From Enterovibrio norvegicus DSM 15893 (lineage in GTDB: Bacteria; Pseudomonadota; Gammaproteobacteria; Enterobacterales; Vibrionaceae), in the NCBI RefSeq assembly GCF_900115495.1, contig NZ_FOWR01000004.1, forward strand, positions 62,001-126,000: a stretch of 64,000 nucleotides of DNA. Reading direction: 5' to 3'. Under the pieces are notes generated by a model. It made no database searches. It saw nothing but the letters and a program-made list of their open reading frames with translations, and was not told the origin of the DNA. Shown here in pieces: positions 8,790-17,840 of the stretch. A program made the position numbers and the translations under genes. How positions within the stretch are numbered: the stretch's first letter is position 1; each line of letters begins with the position of its first letter.

Positions 8790-10406
8790 ATGGCGCTGCT
8801 CAAGCGACGTTACATTAGGATGTTCGTCGTCATTATCGGAATCGTATTTTCCGCCAGTCTCTCTGCCCTTTTTAGCGCCTCTGAACATGAAAACATTGTG
8901 TCTGATTTTGAATTTGAGGTTGAAAGAAAAGCCGCTGCATTCTCTCAAACGTTAGATATGAACTTCGAAGCGCTTCAATCGATTAGCACGCTTTTTAGAA
9001 CTTACCCCGATACCGGGTATTTGATGTTCAAGCAAGAAGCACAACGTGTTTTGCAAAGGCACTCGGGTATCCAAGGCCTTGAGTGGGCGCCACGTATTTT
9101 TCAAGAGGAACGTACAGACGCTGAACGTGTGATGCAACTTCACTTTCCTGAATTCTCGTTTACGCATATTTCGCCTCACGGCAACATGGCGATCGCCAAA
9201 GAAAGCCAAGAATACTACCCCATTTATTATGTAGAGCCTTATTTCGGGAATGAAAAAGTCTTAGGTTTCGATCTTGGATCAAACCCTCGTCGGATGTCGA
9301 CGCTAATTGAGGCAAGGGATTCCGGTCAAGCTAAGGCAACCGCCAGTATTCGATTGATTCAAGAAACCGAGAACCAACGTGGTTTTTTGACCATGGTACC
9401 TATCTACCAAGGTGCCGTATCAACCCTCGCGCACAGACAAAAGAACATCATTGGCATCGTGCTTGCTGTGAATCGCATTGGCGATATCTTTGTTATGTCC
9501 CAACATGGGGAACTGCCTACAGATCTATCCATTCGGCTGTTCGATATCACTAACCCCAAGCAGGTGGAGTTGCTGTTTGATAGGACTCCGAAAGACGCCA
9601 TCTTATCTGACGATTTACGTTACACCACGTCATTGCCCACGGTTCTTGGGCGTCAATGGAAAATGGAAGTGACCGCCACCAAAGCATATCTTGCGGGAAA
9701 AAAGAGCATGACTCCGATCATTGTTTTCGCTTCTGGCATTATGTTGACGGCCTTTTTTACTGCCTATTTAAGCTTGATGTTTCGCCATTCTGGGTTGGTT
9801 GAGAAAGAGGTGATTGAACGGACCAAAGACCTCGATTTTGCTAACAATGAACTGAGGAAATTGTCGCAGAATGATGCTCTGACAGGGTTGTATAATCGGC
9901 GCTATTTTGATGAGTATGCGAGTCGAGAGTGGTTACGTGCCCAGCGCACGCAAACCCCTTTGTCGCTCCTCCTGATTGATGTCGATCACTTTAAAAGATA
10001 CAACGATTGTTATGGGCACCACGCGGGAGACGTGTGTTTAAAGCAAATCGCATCTGCGCTTCAACATGCGCTAATGCGTTCGCAGGATATTGTGTGTCGT
10101 TATGGGGGGGAAGAATTTGTGATCGTATTACCGGATACCACAGAGCCCGGTAATGTGGCGGAACGCTGTCGCGCGAAAATTGCCGCGCTCGGGATTGAGC
10201 ACAACGGAAATGAAGACAAAGGAAAAGTCTCAATCAGTATTGGGGCTGCAACTGCGGTACCACGCGGTGCTAATCAGTTTCAAGATCTCTTTAATGCCGC
10301 AGATGAAGCGCTGTATGAGGCCAAATCTAGTGGGAGAGATTGCACGGTGATTCGAACGGGCGATGTTGAGAGCGATCCTTTGCCTGATGAAGATTTGAGA
10401 GCGTAG
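8790..10406 (+). CDS. CHASE-domain diguanylate cyclase (GGDEF)
   Basis: Membrane sensor that makes cyclic di-GMP. A transmembrane helix near residues 10-30 precedes a periplasmic CHASE domain (about 35-300; note LEWAPRI and GFLTMVPIYQ), a second membrane helix near 305-325, and a cytoplasmic GGDEF domain (about 360-530). The catalytic loop reads RYGGEEF, an active variant; LLIDVDHFKRYNDCYGHHAGD holds the nucleotide and metal residues. No RxxD inhibitory site is evident just before GGEEF (SQDIVCRYGGEEF). No EAL domain. AGGAGG lies 8 bases before the ATG. The ligand of the CHASE domain is unknown. Confidence 0.92.
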   Translation: MALLKRRYIRMFVVIIGIVFSASLSALFSASEHENIVSDFEFEVERKAAAFSQTLDMNFEALQSISTLFRTYPDTGYLMFKQEAQRVLQRHSGIQGLEWAPRIFQEERTDAERVMQLHFPEFSFTHISPHGNMAIAKESQEYYPIYYVEPYFGNEKVLGFDLGSNPRRMSTLIEARDSGQAKATASIRLIQETENQRGFLTMVPIYQGAVSTLAHRQKNIIGIVLAVNRIGDIFVMSQHGELPTDLSIRLFDITNPKQVELLFDRTPKDAILSDDLRYTTSLPTVLGRQWKMEVTATKAYLAGKKSMTPIIVFASGIMLTAFFTAYLSLMFRHSGLVEKEVIERTKDLDFANNELRKLSQNDALTGLYNRRYFDEYASREWLRAQRTQTPLSLLLIDVDHFKRYNDCYGHHAGDVCLKQIASALQHALMRSQDIVCRYGGEEFVIVLPDTTEPGNVAERCRAKIAALGIEHNGNEDKGKVSISIGAATAVPRGANQFQDLFNAADEALYEAKSSGRDCTVIRTGDVESDPLPDEDLRA

Positions 10407-10410
10407 AACA

Positions 10411-10438
10411 GACAATGCCCCGATATCGGGGCATTGTC
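10411..10438 (+). terminator. Strong hairpin after the diguanylate cyclase gene
   Basis: Perfect 28-base palindrome, each arm 14 bases, GACAATGCCCCGAT and its complement, starting 4 bases after the stop. There is no strong T run, so termination may be partial. Confidence 0.6.
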
Positions 10439-10654
10439 CTTCGTCGCTCTTGTATTTACCGGAAGATTCGCGTCAAACAGTGTTCACCTGTCGTGAAACG
10501 TTTTCGATAAAAGCACGAATATCCACTCAAACTGCGAGTGCGTTGTCGCTTAAGCTGTGCGGCACATCCGCATCGGCTTTACATCCGCGACTACCGAATT
10601 CGCCGAGTCTGGCAAGGCGCGTTCTATGGCAGAACAACTCCGACTTTCTGGCCT

Positions 10655-11887
10655 TTAGCGACGGGCTTTTCCCGATTTTTTAATTAGCTGGCGCTTCAAA
10701 CGACGCTTCTCGCCACCTCGACCACCGCGTTTTTCGTGATGTTCTTTGTCTGCGTTCAAGTCTGGTTCATAGCCTTCCAACCATTCTTGTGGCAGACGCT
10801 GATCGATCAGTGTTTCAATGGCAACTAACATCCCTTCTTCTTCGCGGCTAACCAGTGAGATGGCCTTGCCGCTTTTACCTGCACGGCCTGTGCGACCAAT
10901 TCGGTGAATGTAATCTTCGGGTTGATGTGGCAGTTCATAGTTGAACACGTAATCGAGTGACGGAATATCTAGCCCACGAGCAGCCACATCTGTCGCGACG
11001 AGTACTCGTACTTCTCCAGACTTAAAACCTTCTAAGGCACGATTGCGAGCACCTTGGGTTTTCTCTCCGTGGATCGCTTCGGCCTCCAATCCATCCAGTT
11101 TTAGCTCATTGGCCAAGGCCTCGGTGCTTTGGCGCGTTTTGGCAAACACCAACACTTGTTGTAGGTTTTTGCTCCCAATAAGGTAAGAGAGCAGCTCACG
11201 TTTACGCTTTTTATCAACCGGGTGAACAAGTTGCTCCACGGTATCAGCGGTGCTGTTGCTGGTGGAAATCTCAATGCGAACAGGGGCGTTCAGTAAACGA
11301 TAGGCCAAATCCATCACTTGTTTTGGATAGGTGGCAGAGAAAAACAACGTCTGGCGCTCTTTTGGCATTTTTTTCATCAGGCGTTTGATGTCTGAAATAA
11401 AGCCCATGTCTAACATACGATCGGCTTCGTCGAGGACAAGCGTATCTAAAGCACCGAGATTCAGCGTGCCGATGTGCAAGTGATCAAGCAAACGCCCCGG
11501 CGTGCCCACCACAATTTCAGCCCCTTTCGCCAAGGCGTTTTTTTGTGGATTGATGTTAGCGCCGCCATAAAGTGCAACACACTTCAGTGGTGTGTTCTGG
11601 CTGTATTCCGCCACCTTTTCTAGCACTTGTTGTGCAAGCTCGCGCGTTGGGGTGACAACAAGAACACGGGTTGAGCCTTTCACGCCTTTCTCAAGCAACT
11701 GATGAATCAATGGCAAGGTGAAGGCGGCGGTTTTTCCTGTGCCTGTTTGGGCTGCGCCCATAACATCTTTTCCCGCCAATACTTTCGGGATCGCCTGTTG
11801 CTGAATGTCAGTTGGTTGAGCGTAACCAAGCGCACTTAGCGTCGATTGAAGCGTCTCATTGAGAAGAGTGAAAGCGTTGTCAGACAT
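10655..11887 (-). CDS. DEAD-box RNA helicase, RhlE type
   Basis: ATP-dependent RNA helicase of 410 residues. Motifs in order: Q motif GYAQPTDIQQQAIP, I AQTGTGKT (about residue 44), Ia PTRELAQQ, Ib TPGR, II VLDEADRMLDMGF (DEAD), III SAT, IV VLVFAKTRQ, V ATDVAARGLDIP, VI HRIGRTGRAG. The tail after about residue 370 is short and basic (KRGGRGGEKRRLKRQ), as in the RhlE/SrmB group, and likely binds RNA or ribosome precursors. MSDNAF at 11887 is taken as start; seven codons of open frame upstream look non-coding. It is flanked by unrelated genes and probably transcribed alone. Confidence 0.9.
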   Translation of the reverse strand: MSDNAFTLLNETLQSTLSALGYAQPTDIQQQAIPKVLAGKDVMGAAQTGTGKTAAFTLPLIHQLLEKGVKGSTRVLVVTPTRELAQQVLEKVAEYSQNTPLKCVALYGGANINPQKNALAKGAEIVVGTPGRLLDHLHIGTLNLGALDTLVLDEADRMLDMGFISDIKRLMKKMPKERQTLFFSATYPKQVMDLAYRLLNAPVRIEISTSNSTADTVEQLVHPVDKKRKRELLSYLIGSKNLQQVLVFAKTRQSTEALANELKLDGLEAEAIHGEKTQGARNRALEGFKSGEVRVLVATDVAARGLDIPSLDYVFNYELPHQPEDYIHRIGRTGRAGKSGKAISLVSREEEGMLVAIETLIDQRLPQEWLEGYEPDLNADKEHHEKRGGRGGEKRRLKRQLIKKSGKARR

Positions 11888-12106
11888 TATGTTTCCGGAA
11901 CAGACCAAAATAAAGGAGCGCGAGTTTACCAGATTCTGCCTGAATGTGCAGAGCAGTCACGAAACCAGATGCGTAAAAATCGGAGAAGAAAAACTCATTG
12001 TTAAGACGATGAAATCATCCATCACCAAGCCCTCAACTCCTGCACTGTAATCGCTGCAAAATTGTTCTATGTTAAAAATTCAATCACGCGAGGAGAGGGC
12101 TGAGCA

Positions 12107-13576
12107 GTGGGCCAAAATATAATTAAAACCTCGTTTAGTGCAAGTGACCATACACGGTTTGCTTTGCAACTAAAATCCGAACTGGAACAACTGGAAGCGT
12201 TACTCAACACACCAGGATGGGGCGTTGGAGAGTGTACGTTAGGCGCAGAGCTCGAATTGTACCTGACAGACAAACACCATCGGCCTGCTCACTACAACTT
12301 AGATTTGCTCGAAAAAGCCGCGGACCCTTTAATGACCGCAGAAATTAACCGATTTAATCTCGAATACAATTGTCCGTACACCACCTTTAAAGGCGCGCCG
12401 TTTTCCTTCTTAAAACACCATATGGATGACAGATTACTGTCACTTCAATCGCTTGCTAGCGAAACGGGGATAAACGTCACGCCAATCGGGATTCTTCCCA
12501 CTTTACAACATGGTGATTTCGGTTTGGCCTCCATGACGGACTCTCCGCGTTATCACGCGCTAACAGAAATTCTGTGTGAGTCTCGTGGTGGCCCATTTCA
12601 TATCCGTATTCACGGTGCAGAAAGCTTAGAGATAGATGCAGACGACCTAACACTTGAAGGGGCAAATACCTCATTCCAGGTGCATTACCGCGTCAAGCCA
12701 GATGAATTTGCAACTTGGTACAACGGCATTCAACTTGCCACCATCTTTACCATTGCCATGGGGGCGAATTCGCCCATTTTCCTTGAAAGAAAACTGTGGC
12801 ATGAAACCCGCGTGCCGCTCTTTAAACAATCCATTGATAGCCGAAACCTGTGTGGCATGAACTGGCACACCCCCGCACGCGTCTCGTTTGGTAAAGGGTA
12901 TGTGCGTAAAAGCGCCCTTGAGCTGTTTCGTCAAGGCGTAAGCTTGCAACCCGTGCTATTACCAGACATGTGCGATACCCAAGCCAAAGAAGGCTGTGGG
13001 CCGCCGCTTGAAGCGTTACGTCTACACCAAAGCACCATCTGGAGTTGGAACCGAGCAGTGTATGACGACGCTGACAATGGGCATTTGCGCGTTGAGTTGC
13101 GAAGCTTACCTGCAGGGCCAACAACGATCGACATGGTAGCCAATGCAGCCTTGTGCATTGGATTGGCGCATGCGCTCAGAGATGATCTCGATCGATTGAT
13201 GGATCTGCTGCCGTTTGAGTTTGCCAAATACAACTTTTATCGCGCCGCGCAATTCGGTGTTGATGCCAAGATTTTGTGGGAATCGGAAAACGGCTCGCTA
13301 GCAGAGTTTGCACTGACGGATGTGTTGGTCAAATTGTTGCCGAAGGTGGCGGACTCACTCATCCAACTCGGTGTCTCTCGTCAAGAAGCAGACATGTTGA
13401 TGATGGTGATTGAGCATCGTCTCGCCAAGCGTCAAAACGGGGCGAGTTGGCAGCTTGCTACCTTGACGGCGTTGGAGAAAAAATATTCTGCATCAGAAGC
13501 GCTTGGCAGGATGTTCGGTTTGTATCAAAAGCAATTTTTATCAGGAGAGCCGGTTTCGCATTGGTCCGTTTTGTGA
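12107..13576 (+). CDS. GCS2-family carboxylate-amine ligase (glutamate-cysteine ligase-like)
   Basis: Glutamine-synthetase-fold ATP ligase of 489 residues. The metal/ATP motif is GAELELYL near residue 46; other conserved pieces are NLEYNCPYTTFKG, GGPFHIRIHGAESLEI, GANTSFQVHYRV and VELRSLPAGPTTIDMVANA. It resembles the GCS2 (YbdK-like) group rather than E. coli GshA. The start is GTG 12107 with AGGAGAG 10 bases upstream. It is followed 51 bases later by an aspartoacylase-family hydrolase on the same strand, suggesting a ligase/hydrolase pair acting on an amino-acid conjugate. The amine and acid substrates are not known. Confidence 0.75.
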   Translation: MGQNIIKTSFSASDHTRFALQLKSELEQLEALLNTPGWGVGECTLGAELELYLTDKHHRPAHYNLDLLEKAADPLMTAEINRFNLEYNCPYTTFKGAPFSFLKHHMDDRLLSLQSLASETGINVTPIGILPTLQHGDFGLASMTDSPRYHALTEILCESRGGPFHIRIHGAESLEIDADDLTLEGANTSFQVHYRVKPDEFATWYNGIQLATIFTIAMGANSPIFLERKLWHETRVPLFKQSIDSRNLCGMNWHTPARVSFGKGYVRKSALELFRQGVSLQPVLLPDMCDTQAKEGCGPPLEALRLHQSTIWSWNRAVYDDADNGHLRVELRSLPAGPTTIDMVANAALCIGLAHALRDDLDRLMDLLPFEFAKYNFYRAAQFGVDAKILWESENGSLAEFALTDVLVKLLPKVADSLIQLGVSRQEADMLMMVIEHRLAKRQNGASWQLATLTALEKKYSASEALGRMFGLYQKQFLSGEPVSHWSVL

Positions 13577-13627
13577 TGGAGTATACGAATACACATTGCA
13601 ACAAAACGGATTGAAGAGAGGAAATGG

Positions 13628-14638
13628 ATGAAGTTACACGATGTCAGTTGGCCAAGCGAAGCAGCGTTGAAAGGTGGTCTGCTTCCATGGCTAGAAACGC
13701 TCCCGGGCGCAAGCTGGCTAACATTGCCGGGGCGCGATCCGAACAGACATCGTGTGATTGTTACCTTGCTTCATGGTAACGAGCCTTCAGGCACGAATGC
13801 GTTCTGGCACTTTGTTGAAAACACACCTGAGTGCGCGGTCACGACGCATTTTTGCTTGGCGAACGTCAATGCTGCCAAGACGAATACGCCGTTTACGACG
13901 CGGCATTTAGACGGCAAACCGGACATGAACCGTTGCTTTGGACGACAAGGTGAGGACGACAGCTATGAGATCGCCGATGAGATCTTGGCGCGGATCACCT
14001 CCCTCGCACCGGAAGCGGTCGTGGATTTACACAACACATCGGGCACGAGCCCTGCTTTTGCTGTGTCGATACGCGATGATGATACCCACAAACAAATTGC
14101 GTCGCTGTTCACTAAGAATATGCTTTGTTCGGACGTGCGTCTTGGCGCGTTAATGGAGATGACGAGTGAAACATCGCCCATTGTCACTATTGAATGTGGT
14201 GGCGCAGGTGATCGCGCAGCCCATGATGTGGCAAAGAAGGGTTTGAATGACTTCATGACGGCAGAAAACCTTTTCCAAGGTCACACTGGTTTTTGGCCGA
14301 TAGAGATGCTGTATCGTCCTGTGCGCATTCAAATGCAACATGATTCGGCGTTGTGTTATCACGATCAAAAGATCGACGACGCTGACCTGACACTCGCGCC
14401 AGATATCGACCGACATAACTTTGGTCGGATGGCTGCGGATACGCATATCGGTTGGTTAGGCGGTCGAGGGTTGGATGCGTTAAAAACGGATGATGGTAAA
14501 GGCGGCCATCCGATTGCCTCGCTTTTTTACGAAAAAGACGGTGAACTCAAACTCAAAGCCGCAAGTAAGCTGTTTATGATCACAACGCGACATGATATCG
14601 CTTTGTCCGATTGTTTGTTTTATATGGTGGTGGACTAA
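13628..14638 (+). CDS. Succinylglutamate desuccinylase / aspartoacylase family zinc hydrolase
   Basis: M14-like zinc amidohydrolase of 336 residues. Zinc ligands are H49 and E52 in LLHGNEPSG and the histidine in VVDLHNTSG (about residue 137); the substrate-carboxylate motif usually written RDLNR appears as PDMNRCF (about residue 98). The late acid is in TIECGGAG (about residue 185). It cleaves an N-acyl amino acid or related amide. Neither astABCD nor other arginine-catabolism genes are present, so AstE function is unlikely. It probably shares a transcript with the preceding ligase and perhaps the following 106-residue protein. Confidence 0.78.
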   Translation: MKLHDVSWPSEAALKGGLLPWLETLPGASWLTLPGRDPNRHRVIVTLLHGNEPSGTNAFWHFVENTPECAVTTHFCLANVNAAKTNTPFTTRHLDGKPDMNRCFGRQGEDDSYEIADEILARITSLAPEAVVDLHNTSGTSPAFAVSIRDDDTHKQIASLFTKNMLCSDVRLGALMEMTSETSPIVTIECGGAGDRAAHDVAKKGLNDFMTAENLFQGHTGFWPIEMLYRPVRIQMQHDSALCYHDQKIDDADLTLAPDIDRHNFGRMAADTHIGWLGGRGLDALKTDDGKGGHPIASLFYEKDGELKLKAASKLFMITTRHDIALSDCLFYMVVD

Positions 14639-14677
14639 GGACATCCTGCCCCGAAACTGTGTCTATGGAGTACTAAA

Positions 14678-14998
14678 ATGCATGATTTCATTGGTAAATG
14701 GCGTATCAAGTGGATGTCTAACTGGTCGCAAGAATATGTTGATCTTCTTGAGCCGGGTTACATGGAATTTTCGCGAGATGCGCTAGGAAATTTTGTATTC
14801 GGTGCTGTCAAAGGACACCTTGATGTTCGCATTTCATCGAAGGAGCCTAGCCTCGAGTTTTCATGGCAAGGGATCTGCGAAGGCAAGGAAATGTCTGGTA
14901 GAGGGAAAGTGGATTTCTTGAATGAACAATTAGGTGAAGGTGAACTATTCATTCATAACAGCGATGAAACCGACTTTATTATCGAGCGTCTTCATTAA
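14678..14998 (+). CDS. Conserved-looking small protein of unknown function
   Basis: Protein of 106 residues, no signal peptide or membrane segment. It is rich in aromatic and alternating hydrophobic/charged residues (GKWRIKWMSNWSQEYVDLLE, then VKGHLDVRISS, LEFSWQGICEGKEMSGRG), suggesting a small beta-barrel or lipocalin-like sandwich. No family is recognised. It starts 39 bases after the aspartoacylase-like gene on the same strand, so it may belong to that operon. Confidence 0.6.
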   Translation: MHDFIGKWRIKWMSNWSQEYVDLLEPGYMEFSRDALGNFVFGAVKGHLDVRISSKEPSLEFSWQGICEGKEMSGRGKVDFLNEQLGEGELFIHNSDETDFIIERLH

Positions 14999-14999
14999 C

Positions 15000-15491
15000 T
15001 GCTCTGTTGCTGCGCTGCTTTGATTCTGTCGAATAAGGTGGTGTCATTTTCAGTGCACTGAACCTGTGCTTTCACAAGCTAACTCAGGTGTAACGTTGGG
15101 TTTGAGCGCTATCCACTCATCGATTGATAAGGCAAGCCTGAAATGGCTTGCCTTTGTCGTTTCTAAGCTTGGTCACGAAAGTTATTCCCGCCAATGTGGT
15201 TGCTGTTGGTTAGCCTTGCAAGGCATGAAGAGATACAGGAGATCACGACAAGAGCCTTCTATTTCCAAGCCCTACCTCTCGCGTGCAATGCCCTTGAATG
15301 GGTGAGTTAACGAGATCAAAAGCGGATTCTATTTGTACTTTCAACGTCGGATCAAATTCACATGTAATCACTTGGTTTTTAGTAGATCTTTCAGATTTAG
15401 TCCGCGGAAATTCCAATGTTTGATATGGAACTTGAGCAATGATTCGTGAGAATGTAGGGTGAATAAACACGGATAATTAAAGAGAGCTAAC
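15000..15491. other. Intergenic stretch with one hairpin
   Basis: About 490 bases without a convincing gene. A hairpin with 10-base arms, AAGGCAAGCC at 15129-15138 and GGCTTGCCTT at 15145-15154, could terminate transcripts from the 106-residue gene. The open frame at 15066-15305 lacks a ribosome binding site and coding character. Confidence 0.5.
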
Positions 15492-16046
15492 ATGGATTGT
15501 ACAAGCTGTAAACGCGGCGTTCTGAAGCCAAGTTATATAGAAGGCCAGTTTCGCGCGCACACCTGTTCGCACTGCAAAGGCGATTGGATTCTGATTGAAG
15601 ATTTTATCGCTTGGCGCGAACGAAACCCGGGCTATGAATTCGCAGAAAACGCGACGTTAACCCTGGATGCGTCAGAAACAAAAAAAGCCATGCTGTGTCC
15701 GCAATCGGGCGTCATTATGTCTAAATTCAGAATTTCAGCTGCGCATGATCATAGGGTTGATTACAGTGCGGCGGTTGGCGGCATCTGGCTCGATCATGGT
15801 GAATGGGAGTTGCTGAAAGCTGAAGGTTTAGCAACTTCTGTCGGTGGCGTAGTGACAGAGCAGTGGCAGCACAAAGTGCGTGAACAGAGCGCCAAGCAAA
15901 GCTTCACTGATTTATATGTGTCTAAGTTCGGCGAAGAGGACTACCAAAAAGTGAAAGCGCTGAGAGAATGGATACTTTCACACCCACAAAAAGCCGATCT
16001 GCGTGCATTTTTATTGGCTGAAGATCCCTATTCTGCAGAAAAATAA
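15492..16046 (+). CDS. TFIIB-type zinc-ribbon protein
   Basis: Protein of 184 residues with an N-terminal zinc ribbon: CTSC at residues 3-6 and CSHC at about 26-29, matching the zf-TFIIB family. A second short conserved segment, MLCPQSGVIMSKFRIS (about residue 73), and GGIWLDHGEWELLKAEG (about 99) look like the repeated TFIIB-like motif with most cysteines lost (usual form GG.WLD.GE). The rest is helical and charged. Function unknown; such proteins are cytoplasmic and may bind nucleic acid. It appears monocistronic, with a hairpin at 16053-16077 just after the stop. Confidence 0.72.
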   Translation: MDCTSCKRGVLKPSYIEGQFRAHTCSHCKGDWILIEDFIAWRERNPGYEFAENATLTLDASETKKAMLCPQSGVIMSKFRISAAHDHRVDYSAAVGGIWLDHGEWELLKAEGLATSVGGVVTEQWQHKVREQSAKQSFTDLYVSKFGEEDYQKVKALREWILSHPQKADLRAFLLAEDPYSAEK

Positions 16047-16052
16047 TCATAC

Positions 16053-16077
16053 AGCGCGGCAGCTTGCTGTCGCGCTC
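16053..16077 (+). terminator. Hairpin after zinc-ribbon gene
   Basis: Stem AGCGCGGCAG and CTGTCGCGCT (one G-T pair) with loop CTTG shortly after the stop codon; no T run, so only a moderate terminator. Confidence 0.5.
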
Positions 16078-16079
16078 GT

Positions 16080-16746
16080 ACTTCTACCTAGGCTGCATTT
16101 TTAAAATTAATACGCGACTGCGCTTAAATTCCCCCTGTAAACATAATGTTAACGTGCTGTTCAAACGCATTTCTCTGAATTTGTAAATTTCCCCGCTGTT
16201 TATATGCTACTTAGTTCATACTTCGACTTAGATAAAATCACTATTTGTTCGTGAAATATCATTAGATAAGTGTTGTATATATAAGGCATTTATATATAGA
16301 TTTATATACAAAAATAACTAGAAAAAGCTCAATAAAAGTCTACGGGGTGACTTAACAGAATGACGATTAGTAATGACTGATTAGTAAGTGAGAATAAAAA
16401 GTGTCAATATGTGCAGCGCTGTAAAGTGACTTGAATAATAGACATAAAGAATGTGGTTTATTTGCATATTGTGCATATTGTGCATATTTTGGGCGTTATC
16501 TGGAAACTTTCTATTTTGAAAAATTTGAATCACCTGATTTAGAAGATGCTTATATATCTTTGTTATTCGTGAAAATATAGAAAACTCAGACACTCTCAAG
16601 ATAATGTACAGAAAAATAATCTAAGCCATAAATTAATGTGTATTAGAAATGGAAATGTTAGCGTTTACTATTTTTACAGCTGTAAATTGATTTAATATGT
16701 GTGTTTTTCTGGCTATTAGGAATGTGGCCAAAGAGCAGGAGTTAAG
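16080..16746. other. AT-rich intergenic region with a short tandem repeat
   Basis: About 670 bases, clearly more AT-rich than the flanks, with no gene I can support. At 16463-16489 the 9-base unit TGCATATTG is repeated three times (last copy ends in T). A reverse-strand open frame at 16381-16599 exists but its composition follows the AT-rich DNA and it has no coding signs. It may hold the promoter of the methyltransferase gene. Confidence 0.55.
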
Positions 16747-17688
16747 ATGCTACTAGGGCAGGAAGCCGTTTTAGAATTGTTGTGTTGCCCAGTGTCTGGG
16801 GTAAGTCTTGAGCCATTAGATACTAATGTATTAGTTGCATATTCGACGGATGGTACTCACGAATATGATGTGGTTGATAGTTACCCTGTGTTAATCCGAT
16901 TTGAGAACAGCATTCTCGATAAATCGGATATTCAACGTCTTTCATCAACAGTACACCGCCAGTCTTATGGTGGTGTGTTCAGTGTTGCTAAGCGTCTCGC
17001 GTGCCCTCCAAGCCATGTTACCAAAGGCAATGTTGAACTCCTTTTAGACACCCTTCTTTCCCAGCAGAACTCAGCGCGTGTATTGATCGTCGGTGGTGGC
17101 ACCGTGGGCTGTGGCATGGAGCCTTTCTACACAGACCCTCGTATCGAGCTTGTTTCTTTTGATATTTATGCGTCTCCCTCCGTGCAATTTTTGGCAGATG
17201 CACACAATATTCCGCTGGTTAGCGAAAGCTTTGATGCCGTGATCATTCAAGCCGTGTTAGAGCATGTGTTAAGGCCGGAAGAAGTAGTGGCAGAAGCATA
17301 TCGCGTATTAAAAATTGATGGGTTGGTTTACGCAGAAACACCCTTTTTACAGCACGTTCATGAAGGTGCGTACGATTTCAAAAGATACACAGAGAGCGGT
17401 CACCGTTATCTGTTCAGGTGTTTTTCTTTGATTAAATCGGGGGCATCAGCAGGGGCGGGTACGCAATTGTTGTGGGCGCTTGATGGTTTTTTTTGTGGCC
17501 TCTTTCGTTCCAAAATAATTGGAAAATTCATCAAGTTGTGTTTATGTTGGTTACAATATTTCGATCGCTTAATTCCTGAAGCCTACAATGTCGATGCGGC
17601 GAGTGGGGTATATTTTCTGGGCCGAAAAACCCGTGAAGCCATAAAAGATCTCAGCATCGTCGAATATTACAAAGGTGCGCAGCGGTAA
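16747..17688 (+). CDS. SAM-dependent methyltransferase with Trm112-like N-terminus
   Basis: Protein of 313 residues. Residues about 8-60 form a Trm112/YcaR-like module: LLCCPVSGVSLEPLD, then EYDVVDSYPVLIRFE. A class I methyltransferase follows: motif I VLIVGGGTVGCGME (about residue 114), motif II ELVSFDIYAS, and FDAVIIQAVLEHVLRPEEV (about 174), then YRVLKIDGLVYAETPF. The C-terminal part, with HRYLFRCFSLIKSG and a hydrophobic segment, resembles the methyltransferase type-11 proteins found in polysaccharide or lipid modification clusters. The substrate is unknown. The upstream AT-rich region suggests possible acquisition. Confidence 0.78.
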   Translation: MLLGQEAVLELLCCPVSGVSLEPLDTNVLVAYSTDGTHEYDVVDSYPVLIRFENSILDKSDIQRLSSTVHRQSYGGVFSVAKRLACPPSHVTKGNVELLLDTLLSQQNSARVLIVGGGTVGCGMEPFYTDPRIELVSFDIYASPSVQFLADAHNIPLVSESFDAVIIQAVLEHVLRPEEVVAEAYRVLKIDGLVYAETPFLQHVHEGAYDFKRYTESGHRYLFRCFSLIKSGASAGAGTQLLWALDGFFCGLFRSKIIGKFIKLCLCWLQYFDRLIPEAYNVDAASGVYFLGRKTREAIKDLSIVEYYKGAQR

Positions 17689-17840
17689 CATTGAAGGAAA
17701 ACGGAACGAGAATAACCACATTATACTATACGTTTGAAACACTTGAGTTTTCCTTTATTACCATATGGGGTATAGGAAAGCGCCAGCTGTTTGCCGGCGT
17801 CGTTATCGTAAATACTGGAAACGCGCAACTTAGAAAGTGA

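Noticed and set aside
10450-10683. 77-codon plus-strand frame after the diguanylate cyclase gene
   Set aside because: It runs into the 3' end of the RhlE-type helicase gene on the other strand and has no ribosome site or family features.
13628-14638. AstE (succinylglutamate desuccinylase) as a specific name
   Set aside because: The zinc motifs fit the wider family, but no astCADB genes adjoin and the RDLNR motif is altered.
15066-15305. 79-codon open frame in the 15.0-15.5 kb gap
   Set aside because: No ribosome binding site, no recognisable domain, and a hairpin runs through it.
16381-16599. 72-codon minus-strand frame in the AT-rich region
   Set aside because: Its composition (many Ile, Tyr, Asn, His) simply reflects AT-rich DNA, and the NMHNMHNM run comes from the 9-base tandem repeat.
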